A stretch of DNA of 32,573 nucleotides from an uncultured Verrucomicrobiota bacterium. GTDB lineage: Bacteria; Verrucomicrobiota; Verrucomicrobiia; Verrucomicrobiales; Akkermansiaceae. Positions 1-7,536 of the stretch are shown here, one piece after another. The stretch is from positions 1-32,573 of the forward strand of contig CAJXYV010000013.1 of assembly GCA_913063525.1 (NCBI GenBank), given 5' to 3'. The translations under genes and the position numbers were made by a program. Each line of letters starts with the position of its first letter. Within the stretch, counting starts at the first letter, position 1. The notes under the pieces are model-generated. The model was not told the origin of the DNA, did not search any database, and saw nothing but the letters and a program-made list of their open reading frames with translations.

Positions 1-416
1 AACTCATCCGCCAGCTCGGCCAATCCCACACCGTGCTCATCTCCACCCACATCCTCTCCGAAGTGGAAATGACCTGCAACCGCGTCATCATCATCGATGG
101 CGGGCAAATCAAAGCCGCCGACACCCCCACCAACCTCATCGCCGAAATGCGGGCCGCCGGCCGCATCCAAGTCGAAATCCAAGCCAACACCGAAGTCGTC
201 GCCGCAGCCCTCAACCGCCTCGACCACGTCAAAAAAGTCACCTCCGAACCGCTCGATGGCGACTGGACCCGCTACACCGTCTGGGTCGAATCCGGCACCG
301 ACACCCGCGAACACATCGCCCAGCTCGCCTCCCAATACGGCTGGCCCCTGCGCTCACTCTTCCGCCACGTCGCCACCCTCGAAGACGTCTTCGTCGAACT
401 CACCCGCAAAGACTGA
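1..416 (+). CDS. ABC transporter ATP-binding protein, C-terminal part (5' end outside window)
   Basis: The frame is open from the window edge; the track start at 33 is only an internal Met. The fragment begins just before the H-loop (VLISTHILSEVE), with the switch histidine in STH. It continues through the usual post-H-loop stretch (CNRVIIIDGGQIKAAD) into a C-terminal alpha/beta extension of about 80 residues, ending in LEDVFVELTRKD. This ending is typical of COG1131-type exporter or gliding-type ATPases (CcmA/GldA-like). Walker A, the signature motif and Walker B lie upstream of the window. By family, the protein would energise an inner-membrane exporter; the substrate cannot be told. The gene is followed 4 bases after its TGA by the palindromic repeat at 421-494. 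Confidence 0.9.
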   Translation, partial: LIRQLGQSHTVLISTHILSEVEMTCNRVIIIDGGQIKAADTPTNLIAEMRAAGRIQVEIQANTEVVAAALNRLDHVKKVTSEPLDGDWTRYTVWVESGTDTREHIAQLASQYGWPLRSLFRHVATLEDVFVELTRKD

Positions 417-420
417 CGGA

Positions 421-494
421 AGAAGTGCGGAGCGCGGAGTTTAGAGTGCGGAATATCTTTTATTCCACACTCCGCACTCGAAACTCCGCACTTC
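421..494. repeat. Imperfect 34-bp inverted repeat abutting two convergent stop codons
   Basis: The left arm (421-454) contains GAAGTGCGGAG and the right arm (461-494) contains CTCCGCACTTC. They form a long imperfect hairpin whose tip is GGAATA-tctttt-TATTCC. The right arm carries a 26-bp word (469-494) that recurs exactly at 1138-1163. It lies between the stop of the ABC ATPase (416) and the stop of the DUF5615 gene (493), so it may act as a bidirectional terminator or 3'-end stabiliser. The sequence and symmetry are seen directly; the function is inferred. Confidence 0.75.
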
Positions 495-843
495 AACGAC
501 CGCGGGTGAATGTTTCGAGCGCATGCGGATGGACTTCGATGAGGTCAGCCTCCTCGATGAGGTCGATGATTTTTGGCCAGAGTTGCAATAGAGTACTCTC
601 CAAATCGCGCTTCCGAATGTTGCCCAGTCGAACCCAGATAACTTTAGGCGGCGGACCTTCCAGCATCAGTCGATCAAAAAAATCGGTATCCCTCGTAAGA
701 ACGACCCAATTATTTTGGCGGGCATGACGCCAGAGCTGCAGGTCGGTGGGGCGCTCACCTAAATCACTGGCATGAGTGCCATCGATCAGCAGATGATCGA
801 GAAGCGATGCTGGGAGATTTTCGTCGACGAGCAGGTGATTCAC
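493..843 (-). CDS. DUF5615-type PIN-like toxin
   Basis: A 116-residue protein starting MNHLLVDENLPASLL, the N-terminal acidic signature (DEN) of DUF5615/Mut7-C-like PIN proteins. It also carries the second conserved block VVLTRDTDFFDRL. These proteins are predicted Mg-dependent RNases acting as toxins beside DUF433 antitoxins. The ORF track extends to 900, but the better start is GTG at 843, which overlaps the antitoxin stop in a 4-base GTGA and implies translational coupling. The upstream 19 codons duplicate antitoxin coding sequence in another frame. Its TGA is followed directly by the inverted repeat. Toxicity is inferred from family and context. Confidence 0.85.
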   Translation of the reverse strand: MNHLLVDENLPASLLDHLLIDGTHASDLGERPTDLQLWRHARQNNWVVLTRDTDFFDRLMLEGPPPKVIWVRLGNIRKRDLESTLLQLWPKIIDLIEEADLIEVHPHALETFTRGR

Positions 844-1064
844 GACGCCCGTTGCACGGTCGTGCGTGCAGAGCTCAGGCGACGCGCATACTCGATACAA
901 GCCAGAACAGCAGCTTGGTCGAGGCTGGGGTGCGCCAACATCACATCATCCACCGTGTCACCCGCGCTCAAATACCCGAGGATGGTATCCACCGTGATTC
1001 GAGTACCTTTAACGACGGGACGGCCGTTGCAAATTTCTGGGTTAATCTCAATCTGTGCTGTCAT
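840..1064 (-). CDS. DUF433 family antitoxin
   Basis: A 74-residue protein with the DUF433 core: EINPEICNGRPVVKGTRI followed by VDTILGYLSAGDTVDDVM. The winged-HTH-like fold is known to bind DNA and pair with DUF5615 or other PIN toxins. It is the first gene of a two-gene minus-strand operon and overlaps the toxin by 4 bases. The ATG at 1064 is supported by a good promoter whose -10 box ends 8 bases upstream, which leaves no room for a Shine-Dalgarno site. By analogy with other TA operons it probably represses its own promoter; no operator was identified. Confidence 0.9.
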   Translation of the reverse strand: MTAQIEINPEICNGRPVVKGTRITVDTILGYLSAGDTVDDVMLAHPSLDQAAVLACIEYARRLSSARTTVQRAS

Positions 1065-1072
1065 TGATTGGT

Positions 1073-1101
1073 AATTTACCGCAATCGGCCTGAAGGCGCA
1101 A
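1073..1101 (-). promoter_or_regulatory. Promoter of the DUF433/DUF5615 operon
   Basis: On the minus strand the order is TTGCGC, 17-base spacer, TAAATT, 8 bases, ATG. The spacing is ideal for a sigma-70-like factor. The predicted transcription start falls on or next to the start codon, so a leaderless mRNA is expected. Confidence 0.55.
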
Positions 1102-1103
1102 CA

Positions 1104-1163
1104 CAGAGTTTCAGAGTTTCAGAGTTTTAGCTTCCGCACTCCGCACTCGAAACTCCGCACTTC
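1104..1163. repeat. CAGAGTTT triplet repeat plus second copy of the 26-bp word
   Basis: Three exact tandem copies of CAGAGTTT (1104-1127) are followed by an exact second copy of the 26-bp GC-rich word of 469-494 (here 1138-1163). The minus-strand reading begins one base after the stop codon of the CPXCG gene, the same placement as the other copy relative to the DUF5615 stop. The sequence is seen directly; the role is unknown. Confidence 0.8.
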
Positions 1164-1164
1164 T

Positions 1165-1329
1165 TCACTCCCCTTTGGCGTAGACGTCTTCTTCGGTGAA
1201 GACAATCATCATCGGGCGGCAGCAGATTTCGCAATCGTAGTCCACCTCGGTCGGCATTTCATCGGGGTGTGGTACGGCGACTTCGAAAACTTCAAAACAG
1301 GTCGGACAAGTGACTTCGGCGAATTCCAT
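1165..1329 (-). CDS. Small CPXCG-motif cysteine-rich protein (zinc ribbon)
   Basis: A 54-residue ORF below the track's length cut-off. It starts MEFAEVTCPTCFEVFEV and contains YDCEICCRPMMIVF, ending VYAKGE. The CPxC ... CxxCCRPM arrangement, acidic centre and length match the CPXCG-motif cysteine-rich family, thought to be a small zinc-ribbon protein of unknown function. The ATG at 1329 lies 5 bases after a promoter -10 box (TAGATT). It is monocistronic and divergent from the membrane-protein gene at 1647. Its TGA is followed after one base by the GC-rich repeat. The cysteines are seen directly; zinc binding is inferred. Confidence 0.85.
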   Translation of the reverse strand: MEFAEVTCPTCFEVFEVAVPHPDEMPTEVDYDCEICCRPMMIVFTEEDVYAKGE

Positions 1330-1334
1330 GCCTC

Positions 1335-1363
1335 AATCTATCAGAGAAGTTCGCGCGACTCAA
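1335..1363 (-). promoter_or_regulatory. Promoter of the CPXCG gene
   Basis: Minus strand: TTGAGT, 17 bases, TAGATT, 5 bases, ATG. The -10 hexamer is the same as that of rnpB in this window. The layout predicts a leaderless or nearly leaderless transcript. Confidence 0.55.
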
Positions 1364-1646
1364 TCGAGAATCGCCTCATCGTTCACAACCTCCTGCGTGC
1401 TGCGGGGTACCGATCCCAATTAACAGACATGCAATCGAGTCCCCCAAGATTTAAATTGCACTCATCGCCGGCCACACCAACCCACCCAGATTATGCAGGA
1501 TTGAGATGATATCAGAGTAAAAAATCAATGCGTCGAGACCAAGGATCAACGCGTGGTATCCAAGGATCGGCAAAGATTCGGAGACGGCGACTGGCTTTTT
1601 ACTTTCCCAAAGCAATCTCTGCGTTTTGAATCGTTGAAGAATCAGC
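1364..1646. other. Intergenic region between divergent genes, no gene seen
   Basis: The full gap from 1330 to 1646 is 317 bases. Apart from the CPXCG promoter it shows no coding pattern; the 67-residue minus-strand ORF at 1451-1654 has no recognisable family features. A 9-base word CCAAGGATC occurs twice about 20 bases apart near 1540-1568. No convincing promoter for the gene at 1647 was found. Confidence 0.5.
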
Positions 1647-2423
1647 ATGTCCAATCACAAACCACCGCAAGAGCATCCGCTGGCTAACATTTTGATCAAT
1701 GTGATCATTCCCGTGCTGATTCTGAGCTACCTCAGCAAGGATCCGGCCCTGCAGGAGAAACTCGGAAAGATGGTCAAACCTTGGCACATCGGCCCGCTCA
1801 AGGCGATGATCCTCGCGCTGGCTCTGCCGCTCGGCTACGGGGCGTGGCATTACCTGAAGACTCGCAAGGGCAACTTTTTCTCGGCGCTCGGCCTGATTTC
1901 GGTCGCACTTTCCGGCGGCTTGACCCTCTATTTATGGAATGCGAATGGCACGGTGAAGCCGCACGCGGGGCTGCTCTTCGGGATCAAGGAGGCATTGATC
2001 CCGCTGGTGCTGGGGATCGCGATTCTCACCTCCCACCGGACGCCGACGCCGTTGATCCGCGTCTTTCTTTACAACGATTCGATTTTCGACATCCCGAAGA
2101 TTGAAAATCGAGTGGCCGAGAATTCCAGCCACGCCGAATACGAGCGGATCTTGCTGGGGGCGACCCAACTCTTTGCCGCCTCATTTTTCCTCAGCTCGCT
2201 GATGAATCTGGGTCTCGCCCAGTGGTTTTTTCGCGGCTTTGACGCGGCGGCGTTCGATGCCTTGGAGAATTTCAACACCATCATTGCCAGAGTCACGGGT
2301 TGGGGCTTTGCCGTGATCGGCGTGCCGACTCTGATCTTCCTGTTTTTCACCCTGCGCCGTTTGCTCAAAGGCCTCGGCAAGCTCACCGGCTTGACCGATG
2401 ATGAGCTGATGCTCCCCCGCTAA
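1647..2423 (+). CDS. Polytopic membrane protein, VC0807-like
   Basis: A 258-residue protein with about six hydrophobic segments: near residues 13-27, 50-65, 77-95, 108-127, 175-195 and 217-240. The opening HPLANILINVIIPVLILSYLS and the following short loop resemble the VC0807 family of inner-membrane proteins of unknown function; this is a resemblance, not a confirmed assignment. No catalytic motif or transporter signature is visible. It stands alone, facing phhB across a shared terminator. The role is unknown. Confidence 0.6.
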   Translation: MSNHKPPQEHPLANILINVIIPVLILSYLSKDPALQEKLGKMVKPWHIGPLKAMILALALPLGYGAWHYLKTRKGNFFSALGLISVALSGGLTLYLWNANGTVKPHAGLLFGIKEALIPLVLGIAILTSHRTPTPLIRVFLYNDSIFDIPKIENRVAENSSHAEYERILLGATQLFAASFFLSSLMNLGLAQWFFRGFDAAAFDALENFNTIIARVTGWGFAVIGVPTLIFLFFTLRRLLKGLGKLTGLTDDELMLPR

Positions 2424-2426
2424 TGC

Positions 2427-2460
2427 AAACAAAACAGCGCCGCCAACTGAGGCAGCGCTG
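2427..2460 (-). terminator. Hairpin terminator between convergent genes
   Basis: The arms CAGCGCCGCC and GGCAGCGCTG pair with one mismatch around a short loop. Read on the minus strand the stem is followed by TTTTGTTTGC, as expected for the end of the phhB transcript. It may also slow transcription from the plus-strand gene. Confidence 0.6.
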
Positions 2461-2489
2461 CTTGCTTTGAAAAAGGCAAATGGGCAAGG

Positions 2490-2774
2490 TCAGTCCACCA
2501 GATTATCCACTCGCTGTGCGAGTTCGATATCCAGATCCGTCACGCCACCGGCGTCGTGGGTGGTCAGCTTCAGCGACACCTTGGTGTGCTTGATGATGAT
2601 GTCGGGGTGGTGCTGCGCTTCCTCGGCGATCTCGGCGAGATCGTTGACGAAATCAATCGCTTCCGTAAATTCCTCGAACTCAACAGTCCGAGTGATGGCT
2701 TTTTTTTCGTAATCCCACTCGGGACATTTTTTCAATGCGGCGGTGAGATCGTCGTCTTCGAGAAGGTCGGACAT
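2490..2774 (-). CDS. phhB: 4a-hydroxytetrahydrobiopterin dehydratase (pterin-4a-carbinolamine dehydratase)
   Basis: A 94-residue protein, the normal size for this family. It shows the catalytic EEAQHHPDI block (paired histidines) and the conserved tail KVSLKLTTHDAGGVTDLD. The enzyme dehydrates 4a-hydroxytetrahydropterin, regenerating pterin cofactor for aromatic amino acid hydroxylases; in some bacteria without such a hydroxylase it may serve molybdopterin enzymes. No hydroxylase is visible in this window. The start at 2774 gives the usual N-terminus (MSDLLEDDDLTAALKKCPEW). It is monocistronic. Confidence 0.92.
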   Translation of the reverse strand: MSDLLEDDDLTAALKKCPEWDYEKKAITRTVEFEEFTEAIDFVNDLAEIAEEAQHHPDIIIKHTKVSLKLTTHDAGGVTDLDIELAQRVDNLVD

Positions 2775-2874
2775 AAGGAGTATTTGGGAAAAAGTTCGAC
2801 GGAAGTTTGCCGCTCATGGTTCACCATTGGCAAGCTCGTTTCTCCTCAATCATCAAAAATGATGATGCCATCCG

Positions 2875-2903
2875 TTGCATCGTTGCCGATCTAGGCTTAT
2901 AGT
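2875..2903 (+). promoter_or_regulatory. Promoter of the lipoprotein gene at 2914
   Basis: TTGCAT, 17-base spacer, TATAGT, then 10 bases to ATG. This decides the start at 2914: the track start at 2875 would lie upstream of the transcription start. Confidence 0.6.
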
Positions 2904-2913
2904 CACCACTGTC

Positions 2914-3351
2914 ATGAAAAGACCCCTCACCGCATTGCTGGCCGCTTTTGCATTTTCATCGTGCGTCCCGCCCATCACGCCCCAGACCCGGATCGCGGCC
3001 AATCCGCATCAATTCGCCGAGCTCAGTGCGAAGGAAAAAGATCTGGTCAGCCACGGCCAGATCACCCGCGGCATGTCGCCCTCTGCGGTTTTTTTCGCGT
3101 GGGGCAACCCTTCGCAGCGCTATGAAGGATCGGCGGATTCAAAGAAAACAGAGCGCTGGGATTACGTCGGCTCACGCCCCGTTTACACCACCAACTTCTA
3201 CGGCGGCTATGGCATCGGCCACTACGGACCCTATGGCCACCACGGCTATTCCACCCTAGGCGTCGGACCCGAGATTGCCTACATCCCCGATCGTTTGGCG
3301 TCGGTATGGTTTGTCAACAATCGCGTGGACGCATGGGAACGCACCCGCTAA
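2914..3351 (+). CDS. Small Gly/Tyr/His-rich lipoprotein
   Basis: A 145-residue protein with a lipoprotein signal (MKRPLTALLAAFAFSSC, predicted lipidation at Cys17). A short middle region (QITRGMSPSAVFFAWGNPSQRYEG) resembles the SmpA/OmlA-like theme of small outer-membrane lipoproteins that sense a start-of-helix GMS motif. A flexible segment (YGGYGIGHYGPYGHHGY) follows, then a C-terminal strand ending VWFVNNRVDAWERTR. No enzyme motif is visible. It is probably anchored in an envelope membrane. The start was taken at 2914 rather than 2875 because of the promoter and the signal peptide. The family assignment is tentative. Confidence 0.75.
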   Translation: MKRPLTALLAAFAFSSCVPPITPQTRIAANPHQFAELSAKEKDLVSHGQITRGMSPSAVFFAWGNPSQRYEGSADSKKTERWDYVGSRPVYTTNFYGGYGIGHYGPYGHHGYSTLGVGPEIAYIPDRLASVWFVNNRVDAWERTR

Positions 3352-3451
3352 CCGCGAATCCTGGGATTGAAGACGCGAATCGGCACGACCTGATCCGCTC
3401 GCGCTTGCCACTCTTTCTTATCTTACCCGTGTTTCAAAGTTTGCATTATTT

Positions 3452-3479
3452 TTGAAAATCACGAGGCTCTTCGTAAATC
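3452..3479 (+). promoter_or_regulatory. Promoter of the L,D-transpeptidase gene
   Basis: TTGAAA, 16-base spacer, TAAATC, then 7 bases to the ATG at 3487. The implied leader is essentially absent. Confidence 0.45.
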
Positions 3480-3486
3480 ACAGCAC

Positions 3487-4167
3487 ATGAATCTTAAATC
3501 CGTACTCACTCTCGCAGCAGCTATCTCCACCGCCGCTCTGTTACCCTCCTGTTCGAATCTTTCCTCGCGCAGCGGGAGTCTGGCAGCGTACCACGCCTAC
3601 GACCGCCCGACCCAGCAGCCGAAAAACCCCAACAACGTTAGCGTGAAGGTATCGCTCAGCAGGCAACGCGTTTACGTCATGGAAGGGTCGACCGTCCTAC
3701 TCGCCATGCCCGTATCCGTAGGCGCAGCAGGCAGCGCAACCCCTGCCGGTAGTTTCACGATCTTCAACAAGGAACAAAAAAAACGCGCCAACACCCACGG
3801 TTATGCCTACAACGGCAGCATGGTTCGAAAAACCATGCTCAGCAGCAAACCCGCAGGCTGGAATTTCAAGGGAACCCCGATGCCGTTCTGGTGTGAATTC
3901 AAACCCAACTACGGCTTTCACACCGGCTGGGTCAAACACGAGCCCTGCACCCACGGCTGCATCCGCATGCACGAAAACCTCTCTCCCAAGTTCTATCGCC
4001 TCGTCAAGCTCGGCACTCCCGTCAACATTGCCTATTCGCAGCCACAAGACGCCACCTGCGGCAACATCCCCCTGCCGCCAGACGCCGGACCACTGCCCGA
4101 CTACGACGGCAGTATGTACACCGGCGATGGCTATTTCAGCCAACACAATCAAACGAAGTTAGACTAG
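3487..4167 (+). CDS. L,D-transpeptidase (YkuD domain) lipoprotein
   Basis: A 226-residue protein. Residues 1-22 form a lipoprotein signal with lipobox LLPSC. The YkuD domain runs from about residue 52 (VSVKVSLSRQRVYVMEG) to 185. It carries the active-site signature HTGWVKHEPCTHGCIRMH, with the nucleophile Cys158 in THGC and the conserved His145. By family it forms 3-3 (L,D) crosslinks in peptidoglycan or attaches proteins to it, in the periplasm. A short proline- and asparagine-rich tail follows. It is a single-gene unit with its own promoter. Substrate specificity cannot be predicted. Confidence 0.9.
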   Translation: MNLKSVLTLAAAISTAALLPSCSNLSSRSGSLAAYHAYDRPTQQPKNPNNVSVKVSLSRQRVYVMEGSTVLLAMPVSVGAAGSATPAGSFTIFNKEQKKRANTHGYAYNGSMVRKTMLSSKPAGWNFKGTPMPFWCEFKPNYGFHTGWVKHEPCTHGCIRMHENLSPKFYRLVKLGTPVNIAYSQPQDATCGNIPLPPDAGPLPDYDGSMYTGDGYFSQHNQTKLD

Positions 4168-4254
4168 TTCCACGGAAAAAACGGTTTGTGCTTGGCGTGC
4201 GGGCCGGCGCGATCGTATAACATTCGGATGCTTTACAGCTCGTATTTTTTCGGC

Positions 4255-4332
4255 TTGCATCGCTAAAGTATGCCATTAAAATAAATAACGACGTAAACAT
4301 TCATCTGAATCGAACCGTTAAAAAACTAAAAT
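4255..4332 (+). promoter_or_regulatory. AT-rich promoter region of the RHH gene (two candidates)
   Basis: The distal candidate is TTGCAT (4255), 16 bases, TAAAAT (4277-4282). The proximal candidate is CTGAAT (4305), 16 bases, TAAAAT (4327-4332), then 7 bases to ATG. The distal one has the better -35 box; the proximal one has the near-leaderless spacing seen elsewhere in the window. They may be tandem promoters. Confidence 0.45.
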
Positions 4333-4339
4333 AACCACC

Positions 4340-4555
4340 ATGGTCCCTATTCCAGTCCGTTTATCCACCGAAATGATCAGCCGCCTCGACCGCGTTGCTG
4401 GTCAAATGTCAATCTCACGATCCGCCATCCTGAGACTTGCAATGCAACAGTGGCTTGATGCTGTCGAGCAATACGGTTCAAATCCGCTATTGGCACCTCC
4501 GAACTCCGAACGACGTGGCAAAGCTGCGTCTTCCGGAAAAGGGCACACGTTCTGA
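4340..4555 (+). CDS. Ribbon-helix-helix (CopG/Arc-like) DNA-binding protein
   Basis: A 71-residue protein. Residues 1-45 form a ribbon-helix-helix: strand VPIPVRLSTEM, then ISRLDRVAGQMSISRSAILRLAMQQWL. These proteins bind DNA as dimers and are often antitoxins or small repressors. The remaining 25 residues are polar and probably disordered. No toxin gene is adjacent: the nearest downstream gene is a secreted glycosidase, behind a perfect terminator. It is therefore a lone regulator with its own promoter and terminator. Confidence 0.8.
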   Translation: MVPIPVRLSTEMISRLDRVAGQMSISRSAILRLAMQQWLDAVEQYGSNPLLAPPNSERRGKAASSGKGHTF

Positions 4556-4579
4556 ATCAGCGCCTGCCGCTTGATCCAA

Positions 4580-4619
4580 CAGCCATTATCGTGCTAAGGC
4601 GCGATAATGGCTGTTTTTT
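4580..4619 (+). terminator. Strong Rho-independent terminator of the RHH gene
   Basis: A perfect 12-bp stem (CAGCCATTATCG / CGATAATGGCTG) with a 10-base loop, followed by TTTTTT. The track ORF start at 4607 lies inside this stem, one reason the GH43 start was moved downstream. Confidence 0.92.
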
Positions 4620-4708
4620 CAGGGGGGGAGGAAGACACGGCTCAGCTGCCTGAGCTTGACTCGTCAGTTCGAACTGGAATCTTGTTTATACCCCTATTTT
4701 CCACCCCG

Positions 4709-5677
4709 ATGTCCGATCTGTCACGAGCCGCCGCGTCCATCCTGTTCACGATTCTGTCGTTGCCCTGCGCATTGGCAGCCGCCTCGCCAACGCCGCAGCA
4801 GCAGAGAACTCCGCGCTTTCACGATCCATCAACACCCGTCCGCCATGGCGATACTTGGTCCATTTTTTCCACGGGCAACGGCATTGCCACCCGCTACTCG
4901 CAGGATTTAAAAACATGGACGGAGGGCGAGCCTGTTTTCAAGGAACTCCCCGCGTGGCACCGGGAAATGATCCCGGGTCAAAAGGGCCATCTGTGGGCCC
5001 CCGACGTGATCCAGCGCGGCGGGCGCTACCTCCTCTATTACTCCGTCTCGACATGGGGCAAAAACACTTCTGCCATCGGCCTCGCCAGCAGCCCCACACT
5101 CGACTTCAAGGATCCCGCCTACCGCTGGAAAGACGAAGGCTGCGTGATCCGCTCCGACGATCGCACGCCCTACAACGCGATCGACCCCCAACTTTTCGCC
5201 GATCCGGACGGCAGCCTGTGGATGGTCTTCGGTTCGTTCTGGACGGGTATCCAACTCATCGAGCTCGATCCCAAGACCGGACTCCGCCACCCGCAACGCC
5301 AAAAAGTCCGCCAGCTCGCCTGGCATGAATCCATCGAGGCTCCTTCCCTACTCAAGCACCGCGGCTATTACTACCTGTTTGTGAATTGGGGAATCTGCTG
5401 CAAAGGCCTTGCCAGCAGCTACGAAATCCGAATCGGCCGCAGCCGCAAGGTCACGGGCCCCTACCTAGACGCCGCAGGAAGCGACCTCGCTACCGGTGGT
5501 GGCAGCATTTTCCTCAAGTCCGAGGGCGACCGCATCGGTCCCGGCCACGCCTCGTTCATCGAGGAAGCGGGGAGCACCCGCGTCTTTTTTCATTACTACG
5601 ATCGCAAGCGCTTCGGTGCCCCCACCCTCGGCAATCTCCCTCTCCATTGGACAAAAGACGATTGGCCCGAAATCTAG
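4709..5677 (+). CDS. Secreted GH43 family glycosidase, arabinan endo-1,5-alpha-L-arabinosidase-like
   Basis: 322 residues from ATG 4709. A signal peptide (about residues 1-25, ending ALAAA) is followed by a single five-bladed propeller of GH43. Candidate catalytic residues are the base Asp39 in FHDPS, the pKa modulator Asp159 in YNAIDPQLF, and the acid Glu210 in IEAPSLL. HLWAPDV (94-100), GSFWTGI (175-181) and GPGHAS (277-282) are also typical. By family it hydrolyses alpha-1,5-arabinan from pectin outside the cytoplasm. The track start at 4607 lies in a terminator. A TATTTT -10-like box ends 8 bases before 4709, though no good -35 accompanies it. Confidence 0.88.
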   Translation: MSDLSRAAASILFTILSLPCALAAASPTPQQQRTPRFHDPSTPVRHGDTWSIFSTGNGIATRYSQDLKTWTEGEPVFKELPAWHREMIPGQKGHLWAPDVIQRGGRYLLYYSVSTWGKNTSAIGLASSPTLDFKDPAYRWKDEGCVIRSDDRTPYNAIDPQLFADPDGSLWMVFGSFWTGIQLIELDPKTGLRHPQRQKVRQLAWHESIEAPSLLKHRGYYYLFVNWGICCKGLASSYEIRIGRSRKVTGPYLDAAGSDLATGGGSIFLKSEGDRIGPGHASFIEEAGSTRVFFHYYDRKRFGAPTLGNLPLHWTKDDWPEI

Positions 5678-5805
5678 CCCGCAATCTTCACACGGCGCGT
5701 TCTGAAATGGATGGCGTCCGGTTCCTTGGCCCACGGCGACGCTCAATGATGAGATCGCATTCTTTTTGTTTTGTGGTAGATTGAACCAATCCCCCTTGAA
5801 GACGC

Positions 5806-7512
5806 GTGAATCCCCCCTCGCTCAATCCCTGCCAAGGCGACACCATCGCCTACTTCTCCATGGAAATCGCCTTGGAGCCAGGAATGCCGACCTACAGCGG
5901 CGGCCTGGGAATGCTGGCGGGAGACACTGTGCGCTCCGCCGCCGATCTGCGGGTGCCGATGGTCGCCGTGACACTCGTGCACCGCAGGGGCTACTTCCGC
6001 CAGCACCTCGACCCCAGCGGTTGGCAGACGGAAGAGGAAGTGGCTTGGGAGGTCGCGAAGTTTTGTCAGGAATTGCCAGAGCGCGTGCAAGTCAGCATCG
6101 AGGGCCGCGCCGTCCACATCCGCGCGTGGCAATATATCGTCACCGGCATCAGCGGCCACGTTTTACCCATCATTCTATTAGACGCGGATCTGCCCGAGAA
6201 CGCGGATTGGGACCGCACCCTCACCCACTACCTCTACGGTGGCGACTCTCACTATCGGCTTTGCCAGGAAATCATCCTTGGCATGGGAGGCGTCCGGATG
6301 CTGCGCGCGCTGGGCTACCAGCAGGTGCGACGCTTCCATTTAAACGAGGGCCATGCAGCCCTGCTAGGCGTCGAATTGCTCGATGAACGGGCCCGCAGCT
6401 TCAATCGCGCAGTCTTCAACACGGAAGACGTGCAAGCCGTTCGCGAGCAATGTGTCTTCACCACCCACACGCCCGTCCCCGCAGGTCACGACAAGTTTCC
6501 GCTCGACCACGTGGCGCACGTCCTCGACCGCTCGGACTTGTTCACCATGTCGGAAGTCTTCTGCTGCGCCGATGAATTAAACATGACTTACCTGGCCCTC
6601 AACCTCTGCCACTACGTCAACGGCGTGGCAAAAAAACACGCCGAAGTTTCCCGCCAGATGCTCATTCCACACGACGGACTGCATCACTATCAAATCGACT
6701 CCATCACCAATGGCGTCCACCTCGGCACCTGGACCGCCCCCTCGTTTGTCCAATTGTTCGACCGCCATATCCCCGGCTGGCGCACCGATAATGCCAGCTT
6801 GCGCAGCGCCCTGCGCATCCCGAAGGAGGAAATCTGGCGGGCGCATCAGGCCGCCAAGGCCCGCGCCATCGACGAAGTCAACCGCCGCACGAACGCCCAC
6901 TTCGACCCCGAAGTCTTCACCATCGGCTTCGCCCGCCGCGCCACTTCCTACAAGCGCGCCGACCTCATCCTCACTGATCCGGCGCGGCTGCGCGAAATCG
7001 CCACCTGCCAAGGCCGCCTGCAGATCATTTACGCCGGCAAGGCCCACCCGTGCGACGAAGCAGGCAAAAAAATCATCCAGCAAATCTACCAAATGCGCGA
7101 CAGCCTGCGGCCGGAAGTCCTCGTCGTTTACCTCGAAAACTACGATTGGGAGCTAGGCCGACTACTCACCGCCGGCGTCGACCTGTGGCTCAATACGCCT
7201 CTGCCGCCAATGGAAGCCAGCGGCACCAGCGGCATGAAAGCCGCCCTCAACGGCGTGCCCAGCCTTAGCGTGCTCGACGGCTGGTGGATAGAAGGTTGCA
7301 TCGAAGGATTCACCGGCTGGTCCATCGACGACACCGTCAAAGATCCCGCCGCCTCGCTCTACCACCAACTCGAAAACGTCATCCTCCCGCTCTATCATTA
7401 CGAGCGCAACCACTTCATCCGAGTGATGCGCCACGCCATCGCCCTCAACGCCTCCCACTTCAACACCCAGCGCATGGTTGGGGAATACACGGTCAAAGCG
7501 TACTTTGAGTGA
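5806..7512 (+). CDS. glgP: Alpha-glucan phosphorylase (GT35, short type)
   Basis: 568 residues from a GTG start. Family markers of the alpha-glucan phosphorylase branch are present: [31 protein letters not shown] (about 177-187), [14 protein letters not shown] (218-231), [21 protein letters not shown], and [14 protein letters not shown] with the PLP-binding lysine near residue 478. It releases glucose-1-phosphate from glycogen or maltodextrin using phosphate, in the cytoplasm. It starts directly at the catalytic fold and lacks the roughly 100-residue N-terminal domain found in many relatives. It may work with the neighbouring glycosidase in carbohydrate use, although the two substrates differ and the gap is 128 bases. 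Confidence 0.92.
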   Translation: MNPPSLNPCQGDTIAYFSMEIALEPGMPTYSGGLGMLAGDTVRSAADLRVPMVAVTLVHRRGYFRQHLDPSGWQTEEEVAWEVAKFCQELPERVQVSIEGRAVHIRAWQYIVTGISGHVLPIILLDADLPENADWDRTLTHYLYGGDSHYRLCQEIILGMGGVRMLRALGYQQVRRFHLNEGHAALLGVELLDERARSFNRAVFNTEDVQAVREQCVFTTHTPVPAGHDKFPLDHVAHVLDRSDLFTMSEVFCCADELNMTYLALNLCHYVNGVAKKHAEVSRQMLIPHDGLHHYQIDSITNGVHLGTWTAPSFVQLFDRHIPGWRTDNASLRSALRIPKEEIWRAHQAAKARAIDEVNRRTNAHFDPEVFTIGFARRATSYKRADLILTDPARLREIATCQGRLQIIYAGKAHPCDEAGKKIIQQIYQMRDSLRPEVLVVYLENYDWELGRLLTAGVDLWLNTPLPPMEASGTSGMKAALNGVPSLSVLDGWWIEGCIEGFTGWSIDDTVKDPAASLYHQLENVILPLYHYERNHFIRVMRHAIALNASHFNTQRMVGEYTVKAYFE

Positions 7513-7536
7513 GATTTAACCGAAAAATAAGATCTT

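Noticed and set aside
1451-1654. 67-residue minus-strand ORF
   Set aside because: No promoter, no family features, and it overlaps the start of the membrane-protein gene.
4470-4490. tRNA-like TTCAAATCC word
   Set aside because: It lies within the RHH coding frame and no cloverleaf can be formed around it; no tRNA genes were seen in the window.
4607-4708. Upstream start of the GH43 protein
   Set aside because: The ATG lies inside the terminator stem of the RHH gene, and the extension would bury the signal peptide.
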